This document shows, piece by piece, positions 54,630 to 64,000 of a stretch of 64,000 nucleotides of DNA (its first letter is position 1; each line of letters opens with the position of its first letter). This stretch comes from Longibacter salinarum. GTDB taxonomy: Bacteria; Bacteroidota; Rhodothermia; Rhodothermales; Salinibacteraceae. The notes beneath the pieces were generated by a model. It was not told the DNA's origin. It saw only the letters and a program-made list of their open reading frames with translations, and made no database searches. The position numbers and the translations under genes are program-made. The DNA lies in contig NZ_PDEQ01000002.1 of NCBI RefSeq assembly GCF_002554795.1, positions 310,001-374,000 on the forward strand, in the 5' to 3' direction.

Positions 54630-56225
54630 ATGCGATTCTTTTCTCTTTGTCTCGTTGCCGTACTATTGGTCGGGGTGCCGGATGTCAAGGCCCAGTCCGA
54701 CTCGTTTTCGAAAGGCCGCTGGGAGAAGCAGGCAAAGCGCCTGACGCCGATCCAGGGAGGCTCGGTTGTTAGCAACTTTATTCAGATCATGGCGGCAGGG
54801 GGCGACTCGCTCTGGCATGGACCGCTACTCTCGGTCTATGTAGAGGATGCTCCAGAAGGACAGCGGTTTCTGACGGTGGACGATCCTACCCTCACAGAGG
54901 AGGAGAACGTCGTGTTTGCCCTGGACGTTGTAAGCGATCCCCTGCCGACGTCGACGATCTGGGCTGGGCTTGCATTTTCGGGAACGGACAACCAACCGAC
55001 GGCGGGCGGCCTCCTCGTTTCAACGGATGGTGGGGCGAACTTTTCGTACCTGAATCCTCCGCTCGATGCGCCAGGTGACACCACGATTCAGTACGGATCT
55101 TCGACGCTTACAGCCATCCCGATCACGGAACCCTCCGGTGCCGCCCCGCAGGATATCGACGTGGATGAGGCATCCGGGACGACGTGGCTAGCCGGTGCGC
55201 GCCGAGGTCTGCGTCGGACGACCGATGGCGGACAGACGTGGTCTCGCGTAGTGCTGCCACCCGACTCTGCCGTCTCCATTACGCCGGATGACCCCAACGA
55301 CTTCACGCTCGGTCCTCCGCTCAACGACGGCCGCGGAAACCGAAATCACTTTGTGTTTAGCACGCTCGTCGACGAGACCGGCACCGTGTGGGCCGGTACG
55401 GCCGCGGGAATTAATCGGTCGCGTCCGCAGGACGTGATCAACGGGGAGCGCGCGTGGCTTCACATCATCGCCGACGGGACGCGGAATTTTCTCACGGGGA
55501 ACAGCGTGGTCCGCATTCAGGAGCAACCGACGCCGGGACGCAACCCGGTCTGGATCGCCTCCTGGGCACTTGACCAGACGGATCGATTCGGCGTGACGGT
55601 GACGACCGATGGCGGCCAAACGTATCGGCAGACGCTCCTCGGCGAGAGAGTCTATGACTTCGCGTTTCGCGGCGATCGGGTTTATGCCGCGGCGGAGGAC
55701 GCATTATATCGCAGCGAGGACGGCGGCCGGACGTGGATTTCGCAGACGACGTTCCAGCCAGAAGATGGTGAGCCCGATAAGCTCCCCCGCGATCTTGGTC
55801 TGCGGGCGGTCGTCACGACGCCACGGGCGCTCTGGCTTGGCACGACCGACGGACTGCTCCGGAGTACGAACGAGGGGCGGACATGGCAGATCTTCCGGAC
55901 CAGTGCGCCGGTAAATCCCGATGACCCCACGGATGAAGCACCGGATGTCGCGACGTACGCGTATCCCAATCCGTTCTCTCCGGCCAGCGACGAATTCACG
56001 CGCATTCGCTACGAGACAGAAGGTCCAACCTCGGTCGAGATCAACATTTACGACTTCAGCATGAACCGCGTCCGAACGATCAGGGACGATGTGGGACAGG
56101 GACAGGTTGAATCGACCTGGGATGGGACGGATGAGGGCGGTCTTCGCCTTCCAAACGGGACTTATTTCTATACGGTTGATACCGGCCGTACAACGGTTCG
56201 TGGAAAGATTCTCTTGCTCGAATGA
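54630..56225 (+). CDS. Secreted Asp-box propeller with C-terminal sorting domain
   Basis: 531 residues. Signal peptide 1-21. At least five Asp-box repeats mark a sialidase/Ycf48-like beta propeller: STDGGANF, TTDGGQTW, TTDGGQTY, SEDGGRTW and STNEGRTW. The last ~85 residues are a FlgD/type IX-type domain (YPNPFSPASDEFTRIRYE, IYDFSMNRV, LPNGTYFYTV), predicting export across the outer membrane. Asp-boxes do not prove sialidase activity; no catalytic Arg triad was identified. The downstream barrel starts at or just after its stop codon. Confidence 0.85.
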   Translation: MRFFSLCLVAVLLVGVPDVKAQSDSFSKGRWEKQAKRLTPIQGGSVVSNFIQIMAAGGDSLWHGPLLSVYVEDAPEGQRFLTVDDPTLTEEENVVFALDVVSDPLPTSTIWAGLAFSGTDNQPTAGGLLVSTDGGANFSYLNPPLDAPGDTTIQYGSSTLTAIPITEPSGAAPQDIDVDEASGTTWLAGARRGLRRTTDGGQTWSRVVLPPDSAVSITPDDPNDFTLGPPLNDGRGNRNHFVFSTLVDETGTVWAGTAAGINRSRPQDVINGERAWLHIIADGTRNFLTGNSVVRIQEQPTPGRNPVWIASWALDQTDRFGVTVTTDGGQTYRQTLLGERVYDFAFRGDRVYAAAEDALYRSEDGGRTWISQTTFQPEDGEPDKLPRDLGLRAVVTTPRALWLGTTDGLLRSTNEGRTWQIFRTSAPVNPDDPTDEAPDVATYAYPNPFSPASDEFTRIRYETEGPTSVEINIYDFSMNRVRTIRDDVGQGQVESTWDGTDEGGLRLPNGTYFYTVDTGRTTVRGKILLLE

Positions 56226-56284
56226 CCGATCGCACTTGTCTCTCGATGTCACCTCGCCCGCCACGCACCACGCTCGTATCCGGT

Positions 56285-57319
56285 ATGACTAAACGGCTTC
56301 TCGCACCGCTCCTTGTCGTCGTGACGATTCTCCTCGTTTCGGTGCCTGACGCCCGAGGGCAGGAGGCAGCCGCCGGTGCGTTCGCTCGTTTCGGGTTTGA
56401 TGCTCACGGGTTGGCCCTTGGTAATGCGCTGGGTGCCTCACCGGCGTCGAACACGAGTCCGTACTACAATCCGGCGCTGGCGCCAAACGCCGAGGGGCAG
56501 ACACTGACGGCATCCGTTGGCCTTCTGTCCTTTGATCGCCAGCTGCAATCATTGCAGTTTGGTACGCCGCTCGGGCCGTCGGCCGGGGTCGCGCTCGGGA
56601 TCATTCGCGCCGGTGTCGATGATATCGACGGACGTGATGCGAACGGAAACCGAACGGAAACGCTTGCCACCGATGAATATGCTCTTTTTCTTGCGTTCGG
56701 AAACCGGTTCAAAGAACGGCTGTCCATTGGTGCGTCGCTGAAGCTGTACCAGGCGAATTATCTCGATGACGTCGACAATCCGCTCGGGTTTGGGTTGGAT
56801 CTTGGCTTGACGTACGATGTGACGGAGCGAGGAGCGGTCTCTTTCATCGTGGCAGACCTTCTCGCAAAGTACGAGTGGAATACGTCCGCGCAGGGAGGTC
56901 GGACGAACACGGATCGCTTTCCAGTCCGGCTTCGCCTGGCTGGACATTACGGTTTCCTCTCCGACGGTCGGCTGAAGGTGATGGCCGAATACGAGTCGCA
57001 ATTTGTGCGGCGGGACGAACGCCAGCGAGTCCCCGCACTGTCCGGCGGGTCGCCGACAACGCAGTTTCAGACGGAGTCGCTGCTTCTACATCAGGGCGGC
57101 GGGCGGATCGGTGTGGCCTACCCACTGGCCGAGATCCTTGAGATCCGAGGCGGAGTGGATCGCATCGGCGTAGACGGTACCTCCGGCATGCGCCCGAGCG
57201 CAGGATTTGGCGTTCGCGAATCGATCGGCGAGCTCGACCTCGAAGTCAGCTATGCATTCGTGCTCGAGCCATATGTCACGGATACGGCGAACTTCGTCTC
57301 CGTGCGAATGCATTTCTAG
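56285..57319 (+). CDS. PorV/PorQ-like outer-membrane barrel
   Basis: About 344 residues from the ATG at 56285, which gives a standard signal peptide (MTKRLLAPLLVVVTILLVSV, cut near ARGQ). An ATG at 56222 overlaps the previous stop by four bases (ATGA) and could allow coupled translation. The N-terminal GFDAHGLALGNALGASPASNTSPYYNPALAP is the PorV/PorQ signature region, followed by ~14 strands and an aromatic last strand (VSVRMHF, C-terminal Phe). PorV and PorQ act in the type IX secretion system. Tight linkage to the sorting-domain protein supports a substrate-partner pair. Confidence 0.8.
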   Translation: MTKRLLAPLLVVVTILLVSVPDARGQEAAAGAFARFGFDAHGLALGNALGASPASNTSPYYNPALAPNAEGQTLTASVGLLSFDRQLQSLQFGTPLGPSAGVALGIIRAGVDDIDGRDANGNRTETLATDEYALFLAFGNRFKERLSIGASLKLYQANYLDDVDNPLGFGLDLGLTYDVTERGAVSFIVADLLAKYEWNTSAQGGRTNTDRFPVRLRLAGHYGFLSDGRLKVMAEYESQFVRRDERQRVPALSGGSPTTQFQTESLLLHQGGGRIGVAYPLAEILEIRGGVDRIGVDGTSGMRPSAGFGVRESIGELDLEVSYAFVLEPYVTDTANFVSVRMHF

Positions 57320-57606
57320 AATCGCTACAGGTGTCGGCTGAGGCCGGGATCGTTGCTATCTTTTCGTGCCCAACGGTTCATGAGCGTGCTCGTAACGAGG
57401 TTCATACCGTTTGGCTGGTGCCCGGAACCTTCCAGAAATAATGTCGGTTACGCTACCAACATAATACGATATTGACCTGCTTTACGACGCAGGTGTCGTA
57501 TAAACCATAGAAGCTAGCGAAACGCCGGTGGGTCTCTGGGTCCACCTCTAGCCGTTTGTCCGGTCGGGAAACCGACGGACGATAGCGGCTGCTTCGCCAG
57601 TTTCAT
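57320..57606 (+). other. Spacer and structured leader upstream of the SAM riboswitch
   Basis: Contains the end of the upstream operon, a TTGACC box (57470-57475) that may be part of the met promoter, and an extended hairpin at 57550-57590: AGCCG/CGGCT enclosing GTCCGGTCGG and CCGACGGAC around GAAA. No gene is plausible here. Confidence 0.4.
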
Positions 57607-59361
<1,755 letters not shown>

Positions 59362-59378
59362 TGTTGCTTCCTTCGTTC

Positions 59379-59407
59379 GGGGACGCGTCCATGATGGAGG
59401 CGTCCCC
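59379..59407 (+). other. Stem-loop in metY-metX spacer
   Basis: GGGGACGC pairs with GCGTCCCC, with an inner TCC/GGA pairing. It starts 18 bases past the metY stop and has no T-run, so it may tune or stabilise the message between the two genes. Confidence 0.5.
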
Positions 59408-59489
59408 GCGCGGAGATAGCATCCGGCTTCGTGCAATCGCACGGCGCTGGATCCACCCAAACCGCCTACTGATCAAGGGAGCATCAAGT

Positions 59490-60626
59490 ATGTCATCACG
59501 AACATTTGACCGCCACGGGCTGGAGTCCGGCGCGGTCCTGAAGGACGCTATTGTCGAATATGAGACGTGGGGAACGCTCAATGAGGCCGGTACGAACGCC
59601 ATCGTCGTCTGTCATGCGTTAACCGGAGATGCACACGCCGACGACTGGTGGGAGCACCTGATCGGCCCCGGACGCCCGATCGATACCGACCGCTACTTTG
59701 TCGTTTGCGCGAATACGATCGGCTCCCCGTATGGAACCGCATCGCCGCTCAGTCTGAATCCCGACACGGGGGAGCGCTACGGCGCTACCTTTCCGCAGGC
59801 GACGGTTCGCGATACCGTTCGCCTACATCATCGACTGCTGTGGAGTCTCGGCGTGCGACGGGTTGCAGCGGTTGTGGGTGGATCGATGGGCGGGATGCAG
59901 GTCCTGGAATGGGCCGTGAGCGGATCCTTCGTCCAGACGATTGTGCCTATCGCCGTCGGGGGGCGCCATTCGCCGTGGCAGATTGGCTGGAGCGAGGCGC
60001 AGCGCCAGGCCATCATGGCGGATCCGAATTGGAATGGCGGTCAATACACGGACGACGCGCGGCCCTCGCGCGGGCTGTCTGCCGCTCGGATGATGGCGAT
60101 GGTTTCGTACCGGTCGCGCGGCTCGTTCGAGCAGCGCTTCGGGCGTCGTCTTCAATCGAACAACGGATCTTCGAGTGCGGACGCCGCCCCGTTTGAGGTG
60201 GAGAGTTATCTGCGGTACCAGGGTCGAAAGCTTGACGATCGGTTCGACGCCAACTGCTATGTTCACCTGACCCGTCAGATGGACTCACACGACATCTCGC
60301 GCGGACGCGGGGCCTACGAAGACGTGCTGGCATCGATCGAGCAGCCGGCGCTCGTGATTGGTATTTCGTCGGATGTATTGTACCCGGTTGAAGAGCAGGA
60401 GGAACTGGCGTCGCTCCTCCCAAACGCGAGCCTTCATGTCGTTGACTCACCACACGGGCACGACGGATTTCTTATCGAGCAGGATGCGATCGCAGAGGTC
60501 TTGCACCCGTGGTTGGAAACGCATAGCAGGCCCAGCGCTCAAGGAGCGTCTACCTTCTCCGTGGAAGCCAACGTCTCATCCGTCCCGCGTGCTCCTCTAT
60601 CGAAATCATCGACGTCTGGATCATGA
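59490..60626 (+). CDS. metX: Homoserine O-acetyltransferase
   Basis: 378 residues from the ATG at 59490, preceded by AAGGGAG at a good distance. Alpha/beta-hydrolase of the MetX family: HALTGDAHADDWWE, NTIGSPYGTASPLS, nucleophile elbow GGSMGGMQVLEW (Ser132), DANCYVHLTRQMDSHDI, ISSDVLYP (catalytic Asp) and SPHGHDGFLIE (catalytic His). It acetylates (or succinylates) homoserine as the branch step to methionine. The final ~30 residues are nonconserved Ser-rich. Confidence 0.95.
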   Translation: MSSRTFDRHGLESGAVLKDAIVEYETWGTLNEAGTNAIVVCHALTGDAHADDWWEHLIGPGRPIDTDRYFVVCANTIGSPYGTASPLSLNPDTGERYGATFPQATVRDTVRLHHRLLWSLGVRRVAAVVGGSMGGMQVLEWAVSGSFVQTIVPIAVGGRHSPWQIGWSEAQRQAIMADPNWNGGQYTDDARPSRGLSAARMMAMVSYRSRGSFEQRFGRRLQSNNGSSSADAAPFEVESYLRYQGRKLDDRFDANCYVHLTRQMDSHDISRGRGAYEDVLASIEQPALVIGISSDVLYPVEEQEELASLLPNASLHVVDSPHGHDGFLIEQDAIAEVLHPWLETHSRPSAQGASTFSVEANVSSVPRAPLSKSSTSGS

Positions 60627-60875
60627 TGGAAAGTACAGCACACAATTCGGCGTCAGTTTTTCAGACAGACGACGAACTGTCGCGTGGATTGAAATAATGG
60701 CGGATGGAAATCCCCGGCGAGCGCCTTCAGGTCACTTTCCCCGGGGACTGTTCGGGGCTGGAATGGACATTGTTTGTCACGTACATGCACGTAAAGTTGT
60801 GATCGGGTGCATGCGAATGCCCGACACTCGACATTCGATCATTAACGACATCGAATTGTTGACGAGGTGATCGTT

Positions 60876-61316
60876 ATGACGCAGATGACACGTCACTCTC
60901 CGACGCGGACGCTGCGCGATCTGCAGCGGGAGGTAGATGACATCTTCGGTCGCTTCTTCAGTGAAGGCTCCGGATCGGGAAGCAACACAACGACCTGGAC
61001 GCCGAGGACCGATATGGTCGAATCGGAGGAGGGGTACCACCTTCAGCTCGACGTTCCAGGCATGTCGAAGGATGATCTGAATATCAACATTCAGAATAAC
61101 ACATTGACAATCAGCGGTGAGCGCTCGATGCAGCGTACATCCGAAGGCGAAGAGCGCGTTCGGGTTGAGCGTGCATTCGGCACGTTCCACCGCACGTTTG
61201 CGCTTCCCCGTTCCGTCGATGCCGAGAATATTCAGGCCAAGTACGAAGACGGCGTGCTAACGGTTAACGTACCCAAGGCCGAAAATGCACAACGTCGTCG
61301 CATTGAGATCGAATAG
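60876..61316 (+). CDS. Small heat-shock protein, Hsp20 family
   Basis: 146 residues from the ATG at 60876, with GAGGTGA as ribosome site (the upstream GTG at 60867 overlaps that site). The alpha-crystallin domain runs from about 42 to 135 (TDMVESEEGYHLQLDVPGMSKDDL, FGTFHRTFALPRSVDAENI, YEDGVLTVNVPK). The C-terminal IEIE replaces the usual IXI motif. A holdase chaperone. The upstream spacer of ~250 bases contains no recognised heat-shock element of high quality. Confidence 0.92.
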   Translation: MTQMTRHSPTRTLRDLQREVDDIFGRFFSEGSGSGSNTTTWTPRTDMVESEEGYHLQLDVPGMSKDDLNINIQNNTLTISGERSMQRTSEGEERVRVERAFGTFHRTFALPRSVDAENIQAKYEDGVLTVNVPKAENAQRRRIEIE

Positions 61317-61336
61317 AACCGTATGCAGGCATTGCC

Positions 61337-61388
61337 CCGGTTCACTGAGCCGGTTCACTGAGCCGGTTCATTGAGCCGGTGCATTGAC
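61337..61388 (+). repeat. Four 13-base tandem repeats
   Basis: CCGGTTCACTGAG occurs twice exactly, then CCGGTTCATTGAG and CCGGTGCATTGAC. It begins 20 bases after the hsp20 stop. Each unit can fold partly with its neighbour (CCGG). Confidence 0.85.
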
Positions 61389-61468
61389 ACCAGGCTTGTC
61401 CTGTTGATGTGATGCTTGCCGAGGTCCACGATGGCAGGCTTGATCTCACGGACGAACAGCAATGACGG

Positions 61469-61508
61469 CCTCCGACCGGTTCCGCCCCGGTCGGGGGCTT
61501 TTCCTTTT
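61469..61508 (+). terminator. Intrinsic terminator downstream of hsp20
   Basis: CCGACCGG and CCGGTCGG, with outer CC/GG pairs, enclose a 7-base loop and are followed by CTTTTCCTTTT. It lies 153 bases after the stop, beyond the tandem repeats. The rest of 61317-61808 holds no recognisable gene. Confidence 0.85.
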
Positions 61509-61808
61509 CACTGCCCGGCGTGAGCGATCGATTGCTCGTGACGACTTCTTTACGCGATCGCCTGGGGGATCGATGACCTTTCATCGCTATCTACCTCCGC
61601 CTGTATTGACATGTTGCTACAGAATTGTGTAGGTTTCCACCAACGGTGTTTGCATTTCCGCCGAATAGACTGAAATCTAGATATGCCGGCCACGCTACGA
61701 ACCGCCGGCAGCGGTGCCTGCTCCCCTGGGTGGCGCGTCCGATCCGCCGTGATCGGAGTCCACTCCTGCACCGATAACGTCCCTACACATGGAACCGACT
61801 CGATTCGC

Positions 61809-62246
61809 ATGAACGATTCCAATTCCGAACGCTCCGACTCACAACGCACAGATCAGTCCGACAGCAACGCTCGAAAAGGCGTTTCCCGTCGCGGATTCAT
61901 CCAGAAACTCTCCGCTCTCGGTCTCGCCGGGTTTGGTGCAAGTGCCATCCTTGCCGGATGCGGCGGCTCCGACGACTCTGGCAGCGCCACGTCCGACACC
62001 GCGGCCTCAGGCAACCTCCAGTGCGATGATCTCTCGGGTCTTACGGCAAGTGAACGTGAACGTCGTCAGACGCAGGTCGAGGCGCTTCAGTACGTCGAAG
62101 AGTCCGAGACAGAGGGCCAGTATTGCGATAACTGTTTGTTCTACCAGCAACCCGAAGAAGGATCTGAGTGCGGTGGCTGCCAGCTCTTCCCGGGCCCGGT
62201 GAACCCGAAAGGATGGTGCAACACGTGGCAGGCAAAAGCTGGGTGA
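61809..62246 (+). CDS. High-potential iron-sulfur protein with Tat signal
   Basis: 145 residues from the ATG at 61809. A Tat-type leader (SRRGFIQKL, Arg27-Arg28) ends at Cys51 in a lipobox-like LAGC, so it may be a Tat-exported lipoprotein. The 4Fe-4S ligands are Cys106, Cys109, Cys124 and Cys137 (CDNCLFY..CQLFPGP..GWCNTW), the HiPIP pattern. In Rhodothermus marinus a HiPIP carries electrons from the Act complex to the caa3 oxidase; both are encoded 34-48 kb away here, so the same role is likely. Cys121 is an extra residue in the site. Confidence 0.92.
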   Translation: MNDSNSERSDSQRTDQSDSNARKGVSRRGFIQKLSALGLAGFGASAILAGCGGSDDSGSATSDTAASGNLQCDDLSGLTASERERRQTQVEALQYVEESETEGQYCDNCLFYQQPEEGSECGGCQLFPGPVNPKGWCNTWQAKAG

Positions 62247-62280
62247 TTTAGCCCCGATGTAGCACCGGATTCAATCGAGC

Positions 62281-62322
62281 ACGGCTCTCGACTTCGTTCT
62301 CTCATAACGGATCGAGGGCCGT
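62281..62322 (+). terminator. Weak terminator-like hairpin after the HiPIP gene
   Basis: ACGGCTCTCGA pairs with TCGAGGGCCGT (one G-T pair) around a 20-base loop. The T-run is poor, so termination is uncertain. Confidence 0.4.
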
Positions 62323-62475
62323 TGCTATGTTCGGATGACGTGGTAGCCGCACCGCGGTACAAATTCTGATGGAGAGCCAGGCGCGGATGAATACGGGCCG
62401 TGCAACCGGCTCGGGTTGCTCCGCGTGCAACGCCCGGCTCATCGCTTCCCCACGAATTTCCGATTCCGGTTACAG

Positions 62476-63261
62476 ATGCGCAGTTTTTTTCGCGACGAAT
62501 GGCGTCGTCTACGTCGAGCCGTGGAGTCTCTCGACCTTCAGACGATGGTGGTGCTGACGCTTGCCGCCTTTATCGTGATTCTGCACTTCAACATTGGGAG
62601 TCGCAGCGTCTTTCTGAGCAACTTCGCAGACGGATTCGATCCATCCTGGCGGACTCTCTGGTCGTGGGGATGGTGGTTTGGCACGAAGGGTATTCTCGGC
62701 TTCGTCGTCCCGCTGCTCGTGTTGTACTTCGCCTTTGGTCGTTCCGCTCGCGAGTGTGGTGTTGGGCTGGGCAACTGGCGTCTCGCGTCGGGAATCGCCG
62801 CCCTCTACCTGCCGCTCGTGGCCATCGGTACGTGGATTCTAAGTGACGGCGCTGCCTTCCAGAGCCAGTATCCACACTTCCGTGGAGCCGCCTTCAAATG
62901 GCAGTTCTTCCTGATCTACGAAGCCCTGTTCCTGTTTTACTGGATGGGCTGGGAGTACCTCTGGCGTGGCTTCGTCCTGTTCGGGACGGTACATAAACTC
63001 GGGCTCTATGCCATTTTCGTTCAAGCGGTGCCGTTCGCCGTGCTCCACGTGGACAAGCCGTGGCCCGAAGCGATGCTGTCGATCGTAGGAGGCGTGGCTC
63101 TCGGGGCGCTCTGCTGGCGGTGCCGCTCGTTCTGGATCGCCGTCCCGATTCACGCCGCACAGATGATGTTGCTGGATTTCTGGTGCACGCTCCGAGCGAG
63201 AACAGAGGTCGATGGCTGGGGCCTATCCGCACTAATGGACGCTCTTGCCGCTCTTACGTGA
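62476..63261 (+). CDS. CPBP-like intramembrane protein, degenerate motif
   Basis: 261 residues from the ATG at 62476. About seven membrane helices. The CPBP (Abi/CAAX-type) motifs are recognisable but altered: WEYLWRGF at 159-166 stands in for EExxxR with the first Glu replaced by Trp, FAVLH (187-191) fits FxxxH, and HAAQM (226-230) fits only the first residue of HxxxN/D. It may be an inactive or specialised member. Bacterial CPBP proteins include protease-like and bacteriocin self-immunity types. The neighbours give no hint. Confidence 0.78.
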   Translation: MRSFFRDEWRRLRRAVESLDLQTMVVLTLAAFIVILHFNIGSRSVFLSNFADGFDPSWRTLWSWGWWFGTKGILGFVVPLLVLYFAFGRSARECGVGLGNWRLASGIAALYLPLVAIGTWILSDGAAFQSQYPHFRGAAFKWQFFLIYEALFLFYWMGWEYLWRGFVLFGTVHKLGLYAIFVQAVPFAVLHVDKPWPEAMLSIVGGVALGALCWRCRSFWIAVPIHAAQMMLLDFWCTLRARTEVDGWGLSALMDALAALT

Positions 63262-63389
63262 GACTTCAGGCTGTGCGCGCCTCGCCACGCGGCGCTGAAG
63301 TCGCCCGTCGTATACCGCAACGGTTGATCTTCGCCCTCAACGGCGCCATTTTTCAGCACCTCCCGATTCATCGTCTCAGTCGGACATCC

Positions 63390-64000
63390 ATGACTGTTGC
63401 TTTTCAGGGTGAGCTCGGTGCCTACAGTGAGGAAGCCGTTCGGCGGGTATATCCCGACGCCGACCTCGTTCCGTGTACCACATTCGTGGACGCATTCGAA
63501 GCGGTCGCGGATGGCGCAGCCGACCGTGCGGTCCTGCCTATCGAAAACTCGCTGTTTGGCAGTGTGCATGTCAATTACGACCACCTCCGATCGTACGATG
63601 TGACGATCATCGGAGAAGTCCAGGTTCGCATCCGGCACTGCCTGATGGCGCCGGACGGGGCGACGATGGACTCGATTCGGTGTGTGCGATCTCATCCGCA
63701 GGCCATTGGGCAATGCCGCCAGTCTCTCCGAGAGCTCACGCCTGAGGCGCGCACCGAACCCGCGTCAGATACCGCCGGAGCGGCCCGTGAAGTCGCCGAG
63801 CAAGGAGATATGAGTGTCGCGGCCATTGCGAGCCGGCGTGCGGCCGAGCGGTATGGGCTGACGGTGGTGGCGGAAAGAATTGAGGACAACCCTCAGAACT
63901 ACACTCGTTTCCTCGTCCTGGCCGACGCAGACGATGACGCTACGCCGATCGGTTCGGACGATGCGCCCTTCAAGACGTCGATCGTCTTTGCCCTGAGGGA
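63390..64000 (+). CDS. pheA: Prephenate dehydratase, 3' end outside window
   Basis: The frame opens with an ATG at 63390 and runs to the right edge without a stop, giving the first ~203 residues. PDT family blocks: VAFQGELGAYSEEAV, VLPIENSLFGSVHVNYD, IIGEVQVRIRHCLMA, CVRSHPQAIGQC, SDTAGAAREVAE and NYTRFLVLA (the TRF catalytic motif). An ACT regulatory domain is beginning at the edge (FKTSIVFAL). It converts prephenate to phenylpyruvate in phenylalanine synthesis. No chorismate mutase domain precedes it. Confidence 0.93.
   Translation, partial: MTVAFQGELGAYSEEAVRRVYPDADLVPCTTFVDAFEAVADGAADRAVLPIENSLFGSVHVNYDHLRSYDVTIIGEVQVRIRHCLMAPDGATMDSIRCVRSHPQAIGQCRQSLRELTPEARTEPASDTAGAAREVAEQGDMSVAAIASRRAAERYGLTVVAERIEDNPQNYTRFLVLADADDDATPIGSDDAPFKTSIVFALR

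Noticed and set aside
60708-60746. Heat-shock promoter or CIRCE-like element before hsp20
   Set aside because: A TTGAAA..CCCCGG pairing and a TCCCCGG/CCGGGGA stem are present, but neither fits a known heat-shock element well enough.
61410-61464. 17-codon open frame between hsp20 and its terminator
   Set aside because: Too short, without ribosome site or conservation evidence.

Overview
The window is bacterial chromosome with moderately high GC and dense genes on both strands. The best fit is a halophilic or marine member of the Rhodothermota (Rhodothermia: the Salinibacter, Longibacter, Rhodothermus side of the Bacteroidota group). This is inferred from an Alternative Complex III cluster joined to a caa3 oxidase whose subunit I carries the YSHPAV motif, a HiPIP gene, type IX-style C-terminal sorting domains with a PorV/PorQ-like barrel, bacillithiol synthesis (bshA), a DUF2723 membrane protein, and many acidic tails on otherwise ordinary proteins. 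No rRNA, tRNA, CRISPR array, insertion sequence or prophage gene was recognised.

Layout. 1-12373 (+): an envelope block with the C-terminal part of a membrane protein with PEGA repeats (cut by the window edge), two paralogous TPR/CsgG-like proteins, a 2270-residue secreted repeat protein and an outer-membrane barrel. 13316-28857 (+): the respiratory block actABCDEF, an unknown FN3-like membrane protein, SCO1, coxB (caa3), coxA, coxC, coxD and a small membrane protein, closed by a terminator shared with the converging gene. 28970-32240: a divergent nucleoside phosphorylase relative (-), metF (+), then csp, ybeY and hpf (-). 33029-38913 (-): lptF-like permease, rsmI, a one-cysteine thioredoxin-like protein and a DUF2723 protein. 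39081-47140: pdxB, a SleB-type hydrolase, a small barrel, bshA, an MBL hydrolase, a small unknown, era and pdxJ. 47717-53758 (+): a pseudopilin-like unknown, a DUF3822-like unknown, rsmD, coaD, an aspC-type aminotransferase and an M50 protease. 53914-57319 (+): a lipoprotein, an Asp-box propeller with a sorting domain and a PorV/PorQ-like barrel. 57607-60626 (+): a SAM-I riboswitch with intrinsic terminator controlling metY and metX. 60876 to the end (+): hsp20, HiPIP, a CPBP-like membrane protein and the start of pheA, which runs off the window.

How the parts work together. Menaquinol is probably oxidised by the Act complex; electrons pass through haem c proteins and/or the HiPIP to the caa3 oxidase, with SCO1 supplying the CuA copper. 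metF, metX and metY form a methionine branch sensed by the riboswitch. pdxB and pdxJ belong to the DXP-dependent vitamin B6 pathway, whose PLP serves the aminotransferase and MetY. The two blocks with sorting-domain proteins suggest export by a type IX-like route. The least explained parts are the PEGA/CsgG-like/giant-protein block, the two unknown membrane proteins of the respiratory block, the stem-loops in most of its spacers, and a structured non-coding stretch near 32.6 kb.
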